From NCBI RefSeq assembly GCF_000716595.1, contig NZ_JNXC01000012.1:186001-250000 (forward strand): a DNA stretch of 64,000 nucleotides. The letters run 5' to 3'. Below are positions 17,479 to 25,536 of this stretch, in pieces. Within the stretch, counting starts at the first letter, position 1. Each line of letters begins with the position of its first letter. The notes beneath the pieces were generated by a model that was given only the letters and a program-made list of their open reading frames with translations, was not told where the DNA came from and did no database searches. The position numbers were made by a program, and so were the translations under genes. The stretch comes from Saccharothrix sp. NRRL B-16314. Lineage in GTDB: Bacteria; Actinomycetota; Actinomycetes; Mycobacteriales; Pseudonocardiaceae.

Positions 17479-17533
17479 CCGCACAGCCGCACGACCATTG
17501 CCGCACAGCCGCACAGCCATTGCCGCACAGGCC
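17479..17533. repeat. Short 22-bp tandem repeat
   Basis: Units at 17479-17500 and 17501-17522 differ at one base (CCGCACAGCCGCACGACCAT versus ...ACAGCCAT), followed by a partial third copy. They lie in the 158-bp spacer between the HAD start and the stop of the DUF6886-like gene. No coding role is apparent. Confidence 0.6.
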
Positions 17534-17576
17534 TTCACCGCTCGGACCCTTCGCCGCGCGGCTCGCTGTGACGCGC

Positions 17577-18218
17577 CTACTGCGGCCCCGCCGGGCCTCC
17601 CGGTGCCGCTGGCCCTTCCGGTGCCGCGGACTCCTCCGTTTCCCCCGGCCCCAGCGGCCCTGCGGGTCCCGCAGGACCCGCGGACTCCTCCGGCCCTCCC
17701 GGTTCCGGCAGGGCGTTGCGCAGCCGGATGCCGCTGAACCCGAGCGTGCTTGCCACCACCCTCCGCCAGAACGGCCACAGGTTGGCCATCACCCGCACCT
17801 CGATGCCTGCGGCCTCGTGCGGCACCAGCAGATCCCCCACCGGCACGGGCGGGCCGAGTGGTTCGACCGGTCCGGTCGCCACGTGCGCGTTGGGCGGCTC
17901 GCCGAACGGCCGGAACGCTCGGGCGTCGAACCGGTACGCGTACAGGCACGCCGTCCGCATCCGACCCAACCAGCCGAACTCGATCGCGTGCACCCGTTCC
18001 GCGCCGAGCCAAGCCCGATCCTCGGCGCTGGTGGTCGGCTCGACCCACGCCATCGCACGCGGACACTGGCGCGGGAACCAGTAGTCGGGTGCCCGGTCGT
18101 GGTCGACCGCCCACACGTAGGCCTCGGGCTGCCGGGCCGTCGCGGCCACGTGCGGCTCGAACCGGGCGATCGTCGGATCTTCCGAGAAGTGCAGCACTTC
18201 CCCTGGTGCCGGCCGCAT
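17577..18218 (-). CDS. DUF6886-like protein with collagen-like Gly-Pro tail
   Basis: A 213-residue cytosolic protein of unknown function. The first 165 residues have a conserved look: VLHFSEDPTIARFEPHVA, EAYVWAVDHDRAPDYWFPRQCPRAMAW and GWLGRMRTACLYAYRFD. These match what I remember of the DUF6886 family. The last 45 residues are low complexity, rich in Gly-Pro-Ala and Glu (GPAGPAGPLGPGE and similar), resembling a short collagen-like segment. The tail is unlikely to be part of the fold. It is a single gene; the 273-bp region at its 5' side up to the Hsp20 gene contains only the Hsp20 terminator. Confidence 0.65.
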   Translation of the reverse strand: MRPAPGEVLHFSEDPTIARFEPHVAATARQPEAYVWAVDHDRAPDYWFPRQCPRAMAWVEPTTSAEDRAWLGAERVHAIEFGWLGRMRTACLYAYRFDARAFRPFGEPPNAHVATGPVEPLGPPVPVGDLLVPHEAAGIEVRVMANLWPFWRRVVASTLGFSGIRLRNALPEPGGPEESAGPAGPAGPLGPGETEESAAPEGPAAPGGPAGPQ

Positions 18219-18428
18219 GACCGGCCATCCTCCCGGAAGTCCGCCGCCTCGGACGACAGGTTTCCTCGTGACCCCCTTTTCCTGGTGGCTCCTTCTCTGC
18301 CCGGTTCGCGTTCTCTGCCCGGCTCACGTGCACCCGGTTCAAGCCTGCTCGGGTCAGACCTGCCAGGCTCGCGCCTGCCGGGTTTCCGGGCGCTCGCGGC
18401 GGGCTCTCGACGGTTGCGGTCAGAGTGC

Positions 18429-18469
18429 GACGTGCACCGGGCCTACCCGCCGTAGACCCGGTGCACGTC
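18429..18469. terminator. Hairpin terminator of the Hsp20 gene
   Basis: Perfect 13-bp arms GACGTGCACCGGG and CCCGGTGCACGTC flank a 15-nt loop, 22 bp beyond the Hsp20 stop on the minus strand. No T-tract follows. Confidence 0.65.
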
Positions 18470-18491
18470 CTGGGAACCGACGGCGCTCGGC

Positions 18492-18929
18492 TCAGGCGTT
18501 GATTTCCCTCGGTGCGTCGTCGGTCTGGCCGATGGTGATCTTGCGGGGCTTCGCCTTCTCCGCGACGGGGATGCGCAGCGTCAGCACGCCGGAGTCGTAG
18601 TCGGCCTTGATGCCGTCGAGGTCGAGCGAGTCGCCGAGGAACAACTGACGGGAGAACACACCGAGCGGGCGCTCGGACAGTTGCATCTCGACTTCGTTGT
18701 CCGTCCGGCTCGGGCGCCGCTCCGCCCTGACGGTGAGCACGTTGCGTTCCACGTCGAGATCGATCGCGTCCGGGCTGACACCGGGCAGGTCGAACTCCAC
18801 CACGAACTCGTCACCGGCGCGGTAGGCGTCCATCGGCATGGGCGTGGGCCGCGACCAAGTGCCTGGTCCGGTGAAGAACTGCTGCGCCAGTCGGTCCAGC
18901 TCGCGGAACGGGTCCGTGCGCATCAACAT
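18492..18929 (-). CDS. Hsp20/alpha-crystallin small heat-shock protein (Hsp18-like)
   Basis: A 145-residue ATP-independent holdase chaperone. It starts [19 protein letters not shown], has the alpha-crystallin domain from about residue 40 ([20 protein letters not shown]) and the conserved [19 protein letters not shown] near 115. I choose ATG 18929 over GTG 18938 because GGAGG at 18939-18943 gives correct spacing only for the ATG. It is transcribed divergently from a small regulator gene whose homologues are annotated as Hsp18 regulators. Their promoters overlap. Confidence 0.92.
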   Translation of the reverse strand: MLMRTDPFRELDRLAQQFFTGPGTWSRPTPMPMDAYRAGDEFVVEFDLPGVSPDAIDLDVERNVLTVRAERRPSRTDNEVEMQLSERPLGVFSRQLFLGDSLDLDGIKADYDSGVLTLRIPVAEKAKPRKITIGQTDDAPREINA

Positions 18930-18972
18930 CGGGAACACCTCCTGTTTGTTCGGGTCAATGCGCTGCGACTCA

Positions 18973-19001
18973 GTTCTACCACGTCATCACTTCGTTGACA
19001 A
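18973..19001 (-). promoter_or_regulatory. Promoter of the Hsp20 gene
   Basis: On the minus strand, -35 TTGTCA (19001-18996), a 17-bp spacer and -10 TAGAAC (18978-18973) form a vegetative-type promoter with a transcript start near 18966. That gives a leader of about 37 nt with the GGAGG site. Its -35 overlaps the -35 of the opposite promoter. Confidence 0.65.
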
Positions 19002-19023
19002 CCCCATCCGTCATCTGTACGTT
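18995..19023 (+). promoter_or_regulatory. Promoter of the divergent regulator gene (leaderless)
   Basis: -35 TTGACA at 18995-19000, a 17-bp spacer and -10 TACGTT at 19018-19023. The ATG at 19030 lies 7 bp after the -10, where transcription should begin, so the mRNA would be leaderless. The shared heptamer TTGACAA provides -35 elements on both strands. Confidence 0.7.
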
Positions 19024-19029
19024 GACGTC

Positions 19030-19599
19030 ATGGCGATCGGAGATTACGAGACCGTCCGGGCGGCGGCCACCGGGGAGGAACTCAGTGCGGGGCAGGTGTT
19101 GTCCGCGCTGGTCCTGCTGCGGCGGTTGCGCGACGAGTTGGCCGGGTGGGAGCCGCAACTGATCGCCGCGGCGCGCGAACTGGGCACGAGTTGGGCCGAG
19201 CTCGCGCCCGCGCTCGGGGTGGCCAGTCGGCAGGCCGCCGAGCGCCGCTACCTGAGGCTGCGCCCGTCGGACCTGGGCGCCACGGCCGAAGGTCGGGTGC
19301 GTGCCGAGCGTGACCGGCGGGCGGCAGACCGCGCGGTGTCGCAGTGGGCCCGCGACAACGCCGCGTCCTTGCGCAGCCTGGCCGGTCAGGTGGGTCGGGT
19401 GGACGTGGTGGTTCGCGAGGCGCTGGCGGATGACGACGTCGTCGCGCTGCTCGGGCCGTTGACGGCGGCACTGGCGACGGTCCGGACGGCCGACCCCGGC
19501 TTGGCCGCCGAGATCCAGTCGGTCAACGAGCAGACGGAGGAGGTGCGACGCGACACCCAGACACTGCGGGACAGCCAGACACTGCGAGACAACCAATGA
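19030..19599 (+). CDS. Putative Hsp18 transcriptional regulator
   Basis: A 189-residue protein. It has a predicted helix-turn-helix at about residues 50-80 (LGTSWAELAPALGVASRQAAERRYLRL) and a helical, charged C-terminal half. The last 16 residues are a short repeat: RDTQTLRDSQTLRDNQ. Homologues divergently transcribed from Hsp20 genes in actinomycetes are annotated as Hsp18 regulators. The gene arrangement and overlapping promoters support direct control of the chaperone. The 294 bp after its stop show no gene; only a repeated GATGACCGTGCCGA phrase is visible. Confidence 0.75.
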   Translation: MAIGDYETVRAAATGEELSAGQVLSALVLLRRLRDELAGWEPQLIAAARELGTSWAELAPALGVASRQAAERRYLRLRPSDLGATAEGRVRAERDRRAADRAVSQWARDNAASLRSLAGQVGRVDVVVREALADDDVVALLGPLTAALATVRTADPGLAAEIQSVNEQTEEVRRDTQTLRDSQTLRDNQ

Positions 19600-19893
19600 C
19601 CGTGCCGAGACGGGCGATGACCGTGCCGACGGCCTGACACCGTCGACTAGGACCGTGACCTCACCGACGGGCGGATACTGCCGAACCGCCGCGCCCAGCC
19701 CGGCGGCGGGGCGTCCCGGCAGTCCGACCGCCGCACAAGGGTGGGCTGCGTCGCTGGTCGACGTGGGCGGAAGTCGAGCGCGTACCGCGTGTCCGGCGCG
19801 GTCGCGCGACGTGGTGGTGCGGGAGTTGCCAAGGGATTGGCGACGACGGCCGCCGGTGAATGCTGTGTTCGTTCGTGGCGTTCGGTGACGGGA

Positions 19894-20586
19894 TCAGGTG
19901 AGGAGGGGGTCGGGTGAGAAGGTCCGGGCGAGGAACTCGGTGGTGAGGGTCCACGCGGTGGTGGCGGCGGCCGGGTGGTGGAACTTCGGCGCCACGCGGC
20001 TGTGGAAGGCGTGGCCGGCGGCCTCTTGGACGTGGATCTCCGCGTTGGGCCGGTCGGCGACCGCGTCGACCACGTGCTGCACGGCGGGGCGGGGAATGTA
20101 GGGGTCCTGGCCGCCGAAGTGGAACTGGATGGGGCAGGTGACCGCGTCGATGCCGGTGATCCGGTCGGGCACGGTGGAGCCGTAGAAGGACACGGTGACG
20201 TCGGGGTCGGCGGTCATCGCCGCCTCGTAGGCCAGCGATCCACCCAGGCAGAAGCCGAGGAGCCCGGCGCGTCCGGTGCGGGCGCGCAGGTGCTCCAGGG
20301 TGGCGACCACGTCGGACACGCCGAGGGTCGGGTCGAAGCGGGAAGCGACGTCCATGGAAGCGGCGACTCCCGCGTCGTCGTGGCCCGAGGACCAGCCCGG
20401 GGCGACGCGCCAGAACAGTTCGGGGATGGCGACGACGTAGCCGAGTGCGGCGAGGTCGGCGGCGACGGACTTCAGGTACTCGTCCAGGCCGAAGATCTCC
20501 TGGATCAGCACCAGTCCGGGGCCGTCCCCGGAAGCCGGTTCCCACACGGGTGCGTCGAACGCGCCGTCGGCGACGTGGATCTTCAC
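19894..20586 (-). CDS. Dienelactone hydrolase family protein
   Basis: A 230-residue alpha/beta hydrolase of the DLH family. The nucleophile is Cys in GLLGFCLGGSLAYEAA, the acid Asp in FGGQDPYIPRP, and the His in EAAGHAFHS. It begins with VKIHVADGAFDAPVWEPA and contains LVLIQEIFGLDEYLKSVA. Enzymes of this family hydrolyse dienelactones in aromatic catabolism or other small esters. Its GTG overlaps the stop of the upstream S66 peptidase gene by GTGA, making it third in an operon with the S9 and S66 peptidases. The operon link hints at a role beyond aromatic degradation. Confidence 0.9.
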   Translation of the reverse strand: MKIHVADGAFDAPVWEPASGDGPGLVLIQEIFGLDEYLKSVAADLAALGYVVAIPELFWRVAPGWSSGHDDAGVAASMDVASRFDPTLGVSDVVATLEHLRARTGRAGLLGFCLGGSLAYEAAMTADPDVTVSFYGSTVPDRITGIDAVTCPIQFHFGGQDPYIPRPAVQHVVDAVADRPNAEIHVQEAAGHAFHSRVAPKFHHPAAATTAWTLTTEFLARTFSPDPLLT

Positions 20587-21566
20587 CCCAGTACGGTTAC
20601 CACACCCGAGGCTCCGTCGATCTCCACCGACACGCCGAGCGGCACCGTGAGCTGCGCCTCGCAGTGCCCGAAGTCGACGTCGGCGACGATCGGCACGCCG
20701 AGGCCGCCCAACCGGTCGGCCAGGACGGGTGACGCGTCGCCGCATCCGGTCCACGAGCCGAGCACGAGTCCCGCGACCGGGTCGAACCACCCGGATCGCA
20801 GCATGCGGGTGAGCCTGTGATCGAGTCGGTAGGGCTCTTCGTTGACGTCCTCCAGCAGGACGATCGCGCCGTCGGGCGGCGGGGCGTCGAGGAGGCTCAG
20901 GTTGCCGCCCACGGCGACGCCGCGGACCGTGCCGGGGGCCATGCCGACCCCGGCGTAGGACTGCACGCCGGTGAACAGGGCGCGGTGGAGCAGGTCGCGG
21001 GCGGCGACGTCCTCGACGAACGCCCTGGTGCCGATCATCGGCCCGAACCAGGTGGGTGTGCCGTGGTGCCAGAACCGTTCGTGCAGGGCGGTGATGTCGC
21101 TGGAGCCGACGAAGACCTTGCGGTGCGCGGCGACGGCGGGCCAGTCGACCAGGTCGACCATGCGCATGCTGCCGTAGCCGCCGCGGGCGCAGAGGACTCC
21201 GTCGACGGACGGGTCGAGCCAGGCCTGTTCGAAGGATTTGGCCCGGTCGGCGTCGTGTCCGGCGAGGTAGGGCAGGGACGGGTGGGTGTCGAGGACGTTC
21301 GGGGCGAGTCGGACGTCCAGGCCCCAGGTGCGCAGCCAGGCCGTGCCCGCTTCGAGGAGTTCCGCGGAGCACGGTCCGGCGGGGCTGACGATGGTGACGC
21401 GGTCGCCCGGTCGGAGCAGTGGCGGTCCAGCGACCGCAGCGGTGGCGGCAGCGTCGGTGGCGGTCTCGGCGGTCGCCCGCTGGTCGGTGGCCGAGGTGAT
21501 CGGCTGGGTGGCCGGGTTGACCGTCGGCCCTGGTCCGATCGGTCCGGTCGATGCGGCTGGGGTCAC
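20583..21566 (-). CDS. S66 LD-carboxypeptidase (LdcA/MccF family)
   Basis: A 327-residue serine peptidase of family S66. Members cleave the L,D bond of muropeptides (LdcA) or inactivate microcin-like peptide-nucleotides (MccF). Family blocks are visible: LLRPGDRVTIVSPAGPC, ARGGYGSMRMVDLVDW, FVGSSDITALHERFW with the nucleophile Ser, and ILLEDVNEEPYRLDHRLTRM-like (IVLLEDVNEEPYRLDHRL). About 45 N-terminal residues are a low-complexity Ala/Thr/Pro stretch before the domain, so the real start could be further inside. GTG 21566 overlaps the S9 gene stop. No signal peptide is seen. Confidence 0.88.
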   Translation of the reverse strand: MTPAASTGPIGPGPTVNPATQPITSATDQRATAETATDAAATAAVAGPPLLRPGDRVTIVSPAGPCSAELLEAGTAWLRTWGLDVRLAPNVLDTHPSLPYLAGHDADRAKSFEQAWLDPSVDGVLCARGGYGSMRMVDLVDWPAVAAHRKVFVGSSDITALHERFWHHGTPTWFGPMIGTRAFVEDVAARDLLHRALFTGVQSYAGVGMAPGTVRGVAVGGNLSLLDAPPPDGAIVLLEDVNEEPYRLDHRLTRMLRSGWFDPVAGLVLGSWTGCGDASPVLADRLGGLGVPIVADVDFGHCEAQLTVPLGVSVEIDGASGVVTVLG

Positions 21567-23488
21567 GGGCGCAGCTCCAGGACCGGGATCCCCTCCGGGA
21601 CGAACCCGAAGACCTGCCCGTAGAACGACAGCTCGGCCTCCAGCGCGGCCACGATGGTCTCGGCCTTGCGGAACCCGTGCTGCTCGCCCTCGAACGTCAG
21701 GTAGGCGTGCGTGATACCGGTGCCGGCCATGGCCTCCGCGAAGCGGTTGGCCTGCTCGGGCGGGCAGATCTCGTCCTCCAGCCCTTGCAGCAGCAGCACC
21801 GGTCCGGCGAGCCGGTCGACCCGGTTGGACGGCGACCGCTCCGCGTACACGGCGGCTGCCTCCGGCCACGGCCCGACCAGGCCTTCCACGTACTGCGACT
21901 CGAAGTCGTGGGTCTCGCCGCCCTCGCCGGTCCACCCGGCCAGGTCGAGGATGGGGAACGCCACCATCCCGCACCGGTAGGTCTTCACCGACGTCAACGA
22001 CGCGGCCGACGTCCAGCCGCCGGCGCTGCCGCCCCGGATGCCGAGCCGGTCACCGTCGGCGGTCCCCTCGTCGGCCAACGCCTGCGCCACGGCGGCGCAG
22101 TCGTTGACGTCCACCACGCCCCACTGGCCGCGCAGCCGCTCCCGGAACGCCCGCCCGTAGCCGGTGGACCCGCCGTAGTTGACCGCGACCACGCCGATGC
22201 CGCGGCTGGTCAGGTAGGCGAGTTCGGCGTCGAGCACCCGCATCGCCCGCCCGGTCGGCCCGCCGTGGACGTGCACGACGTACGGCGGCTTCTCGCCCTC
22301 CGGCCCTTCGAAGTCGGGGTTGCGCGGCGGGTACACGTAGGCCGGCACGTCTCCGTCGGGGCCGCTGAACACGCGCTCCTCCGGCATCGGCAGGTACGCG
22401 GCCGGCAGGGTCGACTCACCGGACGTGTGCTCGGTGAGCGTGCCGGTGGACAGGTCCAGCGACACCACGACGGACTCGGCGTCCGGCCCGGCCGCACCGC
22501 TGACCACGACACCGTCCTGCACCGCGAGGTGCGACTGCCACACCGGCAGGTCCACGTCGACATCGGTGACGGTGCCGCTGCGCTCGTCCAGCACGGCCAG
22601 CGCCCCGGAGCGCAGCACCGCGTAGCGGCCGGCGCCGATCGCGGCGAACCACCGGCTGCCCAGCCGCCACATCGGGCCGCCCAGCTCCTCGGCGCACGGC
22701 GCGAGGTTCTTCGACGTGCCGTCCAGGCCGATGCGGAACAGGTTCCACCAGCCGTCGGGGTCGGTGACCGCGAGCAGCGACGGCGCACCGCCGTCCGCGG
22801 GCGTCTCCCACTCGACCTGGCACACGGCCTCCGACGGCCCGCCGGCGAGCACGCGGTACTCGGACGACCCGACCTCGGCGACGCACAGCTCGGTGCCGTC
22901 CCACGGCATGCGCGGGTGGTCCCAGCCGATCCAGGTGTAGTGGCGGCCGTCGGGCGAGAGCCGCGGCCCGCTCATGAAGTGGTGGCTGGCGCCCAGCACC
23001 CGCACCGGGGAGCCGTCCAACGGCAGCGCGACCAGTTCCCGCCGCACGTCGGTGCGCGCGTCACCGGTCACGGTCTCGCGCACGCACCACACCTCGCCGG
23101 CGGGTCCGGCGGTGAGGTCGGCGTACCGGTGGCCGTGGTGCCGCGACGGGGCGGGGCTCAGCGGCACGGGCGACGGGTCGTCGGGGTCGAACACGTAGAC
23201 GCGCTGGTCGTCCCAGTTGGTGAACGCGACGCGCGTCCCCTGCGGGGTGTCCAGCACGACCCACGGCCGTCCGCCGTACTCGTGCACGCGGTTGCGCACG
23301 TTCCACGGGGGCGGCAGCAGGTCCTCGCCGTCGCGCACCAGCGCGACCCGGCCGCCCTCGCCCGGTCGTCCCTCGGCCCACCACGGTCGACCCTCGTGCA
23401 GGTCGACCCAGTACAGGCCCCCACCGGCCGCGGCGGCGTCGGCCGCGCCGATGGGCGATGTCCACGTTCCGTACGGTGCGATCTTCAC
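21563..23488 (-). CDS. S9 prolyl oligopeptidase family protein
   Basis: A 641-residue cytosolic serine peptidase. The first 390 residues form a beta-propeller (repeated W/DG-rich blades from VKIAPYGTWTSPI). The C-terminal alpha/beta-hydrolase domain carries Ser in GIRGGSAGGWTSAA, Asp in LLQGLEDEICPPEQ and His in EGEQHGFRKAET. It resembles dipeptidyl/acylaminoacyl peptidases. A second GTG lies one codon upstream. It is first in an operon with S66 peptidase and dienelactone hydrolase, all joined by GTGA overlaps. Confidence 0.92.
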   Translation of the reverse strand: MKIAPYGTWTSPIGAADAAAAGGGLYWVDLHEGRPWWAEGRPGEGGRVALVRDGEDLLPPPWNVRNRVHEYGGRPWVVLDTPQGTRVAFTNWDDQRVYVFDPDDPSPVPLSPAPSRHHGHRYADLTAGPAGEVWCVRETVTGDARTDVRRELVALPLDGSPVRVLGASHHFMSGPRLSPDGRHYTWIGWDHPRMPWDGTELCVAEVGSSEYRVLAGGPSEAVCQVEWETPADGGAPSLLAVTDPDGWWNLFRIGLDGTSKNLAPCAEELGGPMWRLGSRWFAAIGAGRYAVLRSGALAVLDERSGTVTDVDVDLPVWQSHLAVQDGVVVSGAAGPDAESVVVSLDLSTGTLTEHTSGESTLPAAYLPMPEERVFSGPDGDVPAYVYPPRNPDFEGPEGEKPPYVVHVHGGPTGRAMRVLDAELAYLTSRGIGVVAVNYGGSTGYGRAFRERLRGQWGVVDVNDCAAVAQALADEGTADGDRLGIRGGSAGGWTSAASLTSVKTYRCGMVAFPILDLAGWTGEGGETHDFESQYVEGLVGPWPEAAAVYAERSPSNRVDRLAGPVLLLQGLEDEICPPEQANRFAEAMAGTGITHAYLTFEGEQHGFRKAETIVAALEAELSFYGQVFGFVPEGIPVLELRP

Positions 23489-23605
23489 CACGCGGCCGAC
23501 CCTATCCGGGTGTCCGGCGCCCGGCCGGCGTCTTTCGGCGGGGACGCGCGAATCGCGGGGGCAGGGCTGCCGATCTTGCTCGCGTGGCCTAGGGTCTTCG
23601 TTGTC

Positions 23606-24172
23606 ATGGCACGCGTCATCCACGTATTCCGCCAGCCCGACCGGTTCGTCGCCGGCACAGTCGGGCAGCCTGGCGAGCGCACGTTCTACCTCCAGGCCTC
23701 CGAGGAGGCCCGTCTGGTGAGCGTGGCGCTGGAGAAGCAACAGGTCGCCGTACTCGCCGAGCGCATCGGCTCGCTGCTGGAGGAGGTGCACCGGCGGTTC
23801 GGCGCGGAGGTCCCTGAACTGGTCCCCGACGACCTCCGGGACACCGAACCGCTGGCGGTGCCGGTCGAGGAGGAGTTCAAGGTCGGCACGATGGGGCTGG
23901 GGTGGGACGCCGAGTCCCGCGCGGTGGTCGTCGAACTGCTCGCGATCACCGAGGAGGAGGTCGACGAGGCCGTGGTCCTCGACGACACCGAGGAGGGCCC
24001 GGACGCGGTGCGGGTGTTCCTGAGTCCGGTGGAGGCGCGGGCGTTCGCCGAGCGCGCGGACCGGGTGGTGCGGGCGGGCCGCAAGCCGTGTCCGCTGTGC
24101 GCGGAGCCGCTGGACCCGGAAGGGCACGTCTGCCCGCGGCAGAACGGCTACCGGCGTTCGGACGAGGGCTGA
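23606..24172 (+). CDS. DUF3090 family protein
   Basis: A 188-residue actinobacteria-specific protein of unknown function. It starts MARVIHVFRQPDRFVAGTVGQPGERTF and ends with a zinc-ribbon-like CPLCAEPLDPEGHVCPRQNGY. A TAGGGT -10 at 23590-23595 lies 10 bp before the ATG, so it is probably leaderless. In many actinomycetes this gene sits with a histidine phosphatase, SCO1664 and mshC. Here only SCO1664 follows, 7 bp downstream. Confidence 0.88.
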   Translation: MARVIHVFRQPDRFVAGTVGQPGERTFYLQASEEARLVSVALEKQQVAVLAERIGSLLEEVHRRFGAEVPELVPDDLRDTEPLAVPVEEEFKVGTMGLGWDAESRAVVVELLAITEEEVDEAVVLDDTEEGPDAVRVFLSPVEARAFAERADRVVRAGRKPCPLCAEPLDPEGHVCPRQNGYRRSDEG

Positions 24173-24179
24173 GCCGCAC

Positions 24180-24986
24180 GTGGGGTCGGGCGTGGGTCCG
24201 CGTGACGACGGTGTCGTCGACCTGCTGGAACGTGGCCGCATCGAGGTCGAGGGCCGGTTGGTGGACGCGTCGAACGCGACGCTGTTCTGCCGGATCGAGC
24301 TCGACGGCGTGACCGGGCAGTGCGTGTACAAGCCGGTGCGGGGCGAGCGGCCCCTGTGGGACTTCCCGGACGGCACGCTGGCGGGCCGCGAGGTGGCCGC
24401 GTACCTGGTGTCGGAGGCGGCGGGGTGGGGTCTGGTGCCGCCGACGGTGCTGCGTGCGGGTCCGTTCGGGCCGGGCATGGTGCAGCTGTGGGTGGAGACC
24501 CGCGAGGACGAGGACCTGGTGGACATCGTGCCCGCGGACGCGGTGCGGGCGGGGTGGCGTTCGGTGCTGCGGGCGCACGACCGGTACGGGGAGCCGGCGG
24601 TGCTGGTGCACGCCGACCACCCGCGGGTGCGGGAGATGGCGGCGTTCGACGTGGTGGTGAACAACGCCGACCGCAAGGGCGGTCACGTTCTGCACGCGGT
24701 GGACGGCGGTGTGTACGGGGTGGACCACGGGATCTGCCTGCATGCCGATCCGAAGCTGCGCACGGTGCTGTGGGGTTGGTTGGGCGAGGAGCTGCCGGCG
24801 GCGGCGGTGGAGGCGTTGCGGCGGTTGCGGTCGGGCCTGGACGGCGACCTCGGCGACCACCTGCACGGGCATGTGACGCGCGCGGAGGTGCGGGCGTTGA
24901 CGGAGCGGGTGGAGAAGCTGCTGGCGGCCGGTGTGTTCCCGGAGCCGTCGGACGACTGGCCGGCGATCCCCTGGCCGGCGTTCTGA
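24180..24986 (+). CDS. SCO1664-family protein (kinase-like fold)
   Basis: A 268-residue conserved actinobacterial protein. It shows features of the PI3/4-kinase/HipA-like fold: GQCVYKPVRGERPLWDFP at residues 43-60, FDVVVNNADRKGGHVL (catalytic-loop-like N-x-x-D) and VYGVDHGICLHAD (DFG-like). A biochemical activity is not established. GTG 24180 follows the DUF3090 stop by 7 bp; in-frame GTG codons at 24192 and 24201 are alternatives. It is presumably co-transcribed with DUF3090. Confidence 0.82.
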   Translation: MGSGVGPRDDGVVDLLERGRIEVEGRLVDASNATLFCRIELDGVTGQCVYKPVRGERPLWDFPDGTLAGREVAAYLVSEAAGWGLVPPTVLRAGPFGPGMVQLWVETREDEDLVDIVPADAVRAGWRSVLRAHDRYGEPAVLVHADHPRVREMAAFDVVVNNADRKGGHVLHAVDGGVYGVDHGICLHADPKLRTVLWGWLGEELPAAAVEALRRLRSGLDGDLGDHLHGHVTRAEVRALTERVEKLLAAGVFPEPSDDWPAIPWPAF

Positions 24987-25059
24987 CCGGTGTCCCCGCC
25001 GGGTGGATCCGGTGTCGGGGATCTTCTGGCGGCGGGGGTGTCCGGTGTCTACTTGCCGG

Positions 25060-25536
25060 GTGGACGTCGAACTGCGTGAGGTGACCGCGGCCGACGTGCT
25101 GGCGTTCTTCGAGCACCAGCGCGACCCGGAGGCCGTGTGGATGGCGGCGTTCACGTCGGCCGATCCGTCGGACCGGGCGGCTTTCCTGGTGCGGTGGGCG
25201 CGGATCCTGGCGGACGACGCGGTGGTGGCGCGGACGGTGGTGTTCGACGGCCGGGTGGTGGGGCACGTGTCGCGGTTCGTGCAGTTCGGCGCGCCGGAGG
25301 TGACCTACTGGATCGACCGGGAGTTCTGGGGCATGGGGCTGGCCACGGCGGCGTTGCGGCTGTTCGTTGACGACGATCCGGTGCGTCCGCTGTACGCGCG
25401 GGCGGCGGTGGACAACCTGGGGTCGCTGCGGGTGTTGGAGAAGTGCGGGTTCGTCGCGGTCGGCGAGGACGTCGGGTTCGCGGAGGGGCGGGGCGAGGAC
25501 GTGGAGGAGTTCATCCTGAGGTTGGACCGCCGGTGA
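25060..25536 (+). CDS. GNAT N-acetyltransferase
   Basis: A 158-residue GNAT enzyme that transfers an acetyl group from acetyl-CoA. The acetyl-CoA-binding block is in REFWGMGLATAALRLFV, in place of the usual R/QxxGxG/A, and NLGSLRVLEKCGFVAVGE marks the C-terminal strand-helix typical of RimJ-like members. I favour GTG 25060 (VDVELREVTAADV); GTG 25045 is an in-frame alternative. The acceptor is unknown. Its stop overlaps the start of the next kinase gene (GTGA). Confidence 0.88.
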   Translation: MDVELREVTAADVLAFFEHQRDPEAVWMAAFTSADPSDRAAFLVRWARILADDAVVARTVVFDGRVVGHVSRFVQFGAPEVTYWIDREFWGMGLATAALRLFVDDDPVRPLYARAAVDNLGSLRVLEKCGFVAVGEDVGFAEGRGEDVEEFILRLDRR

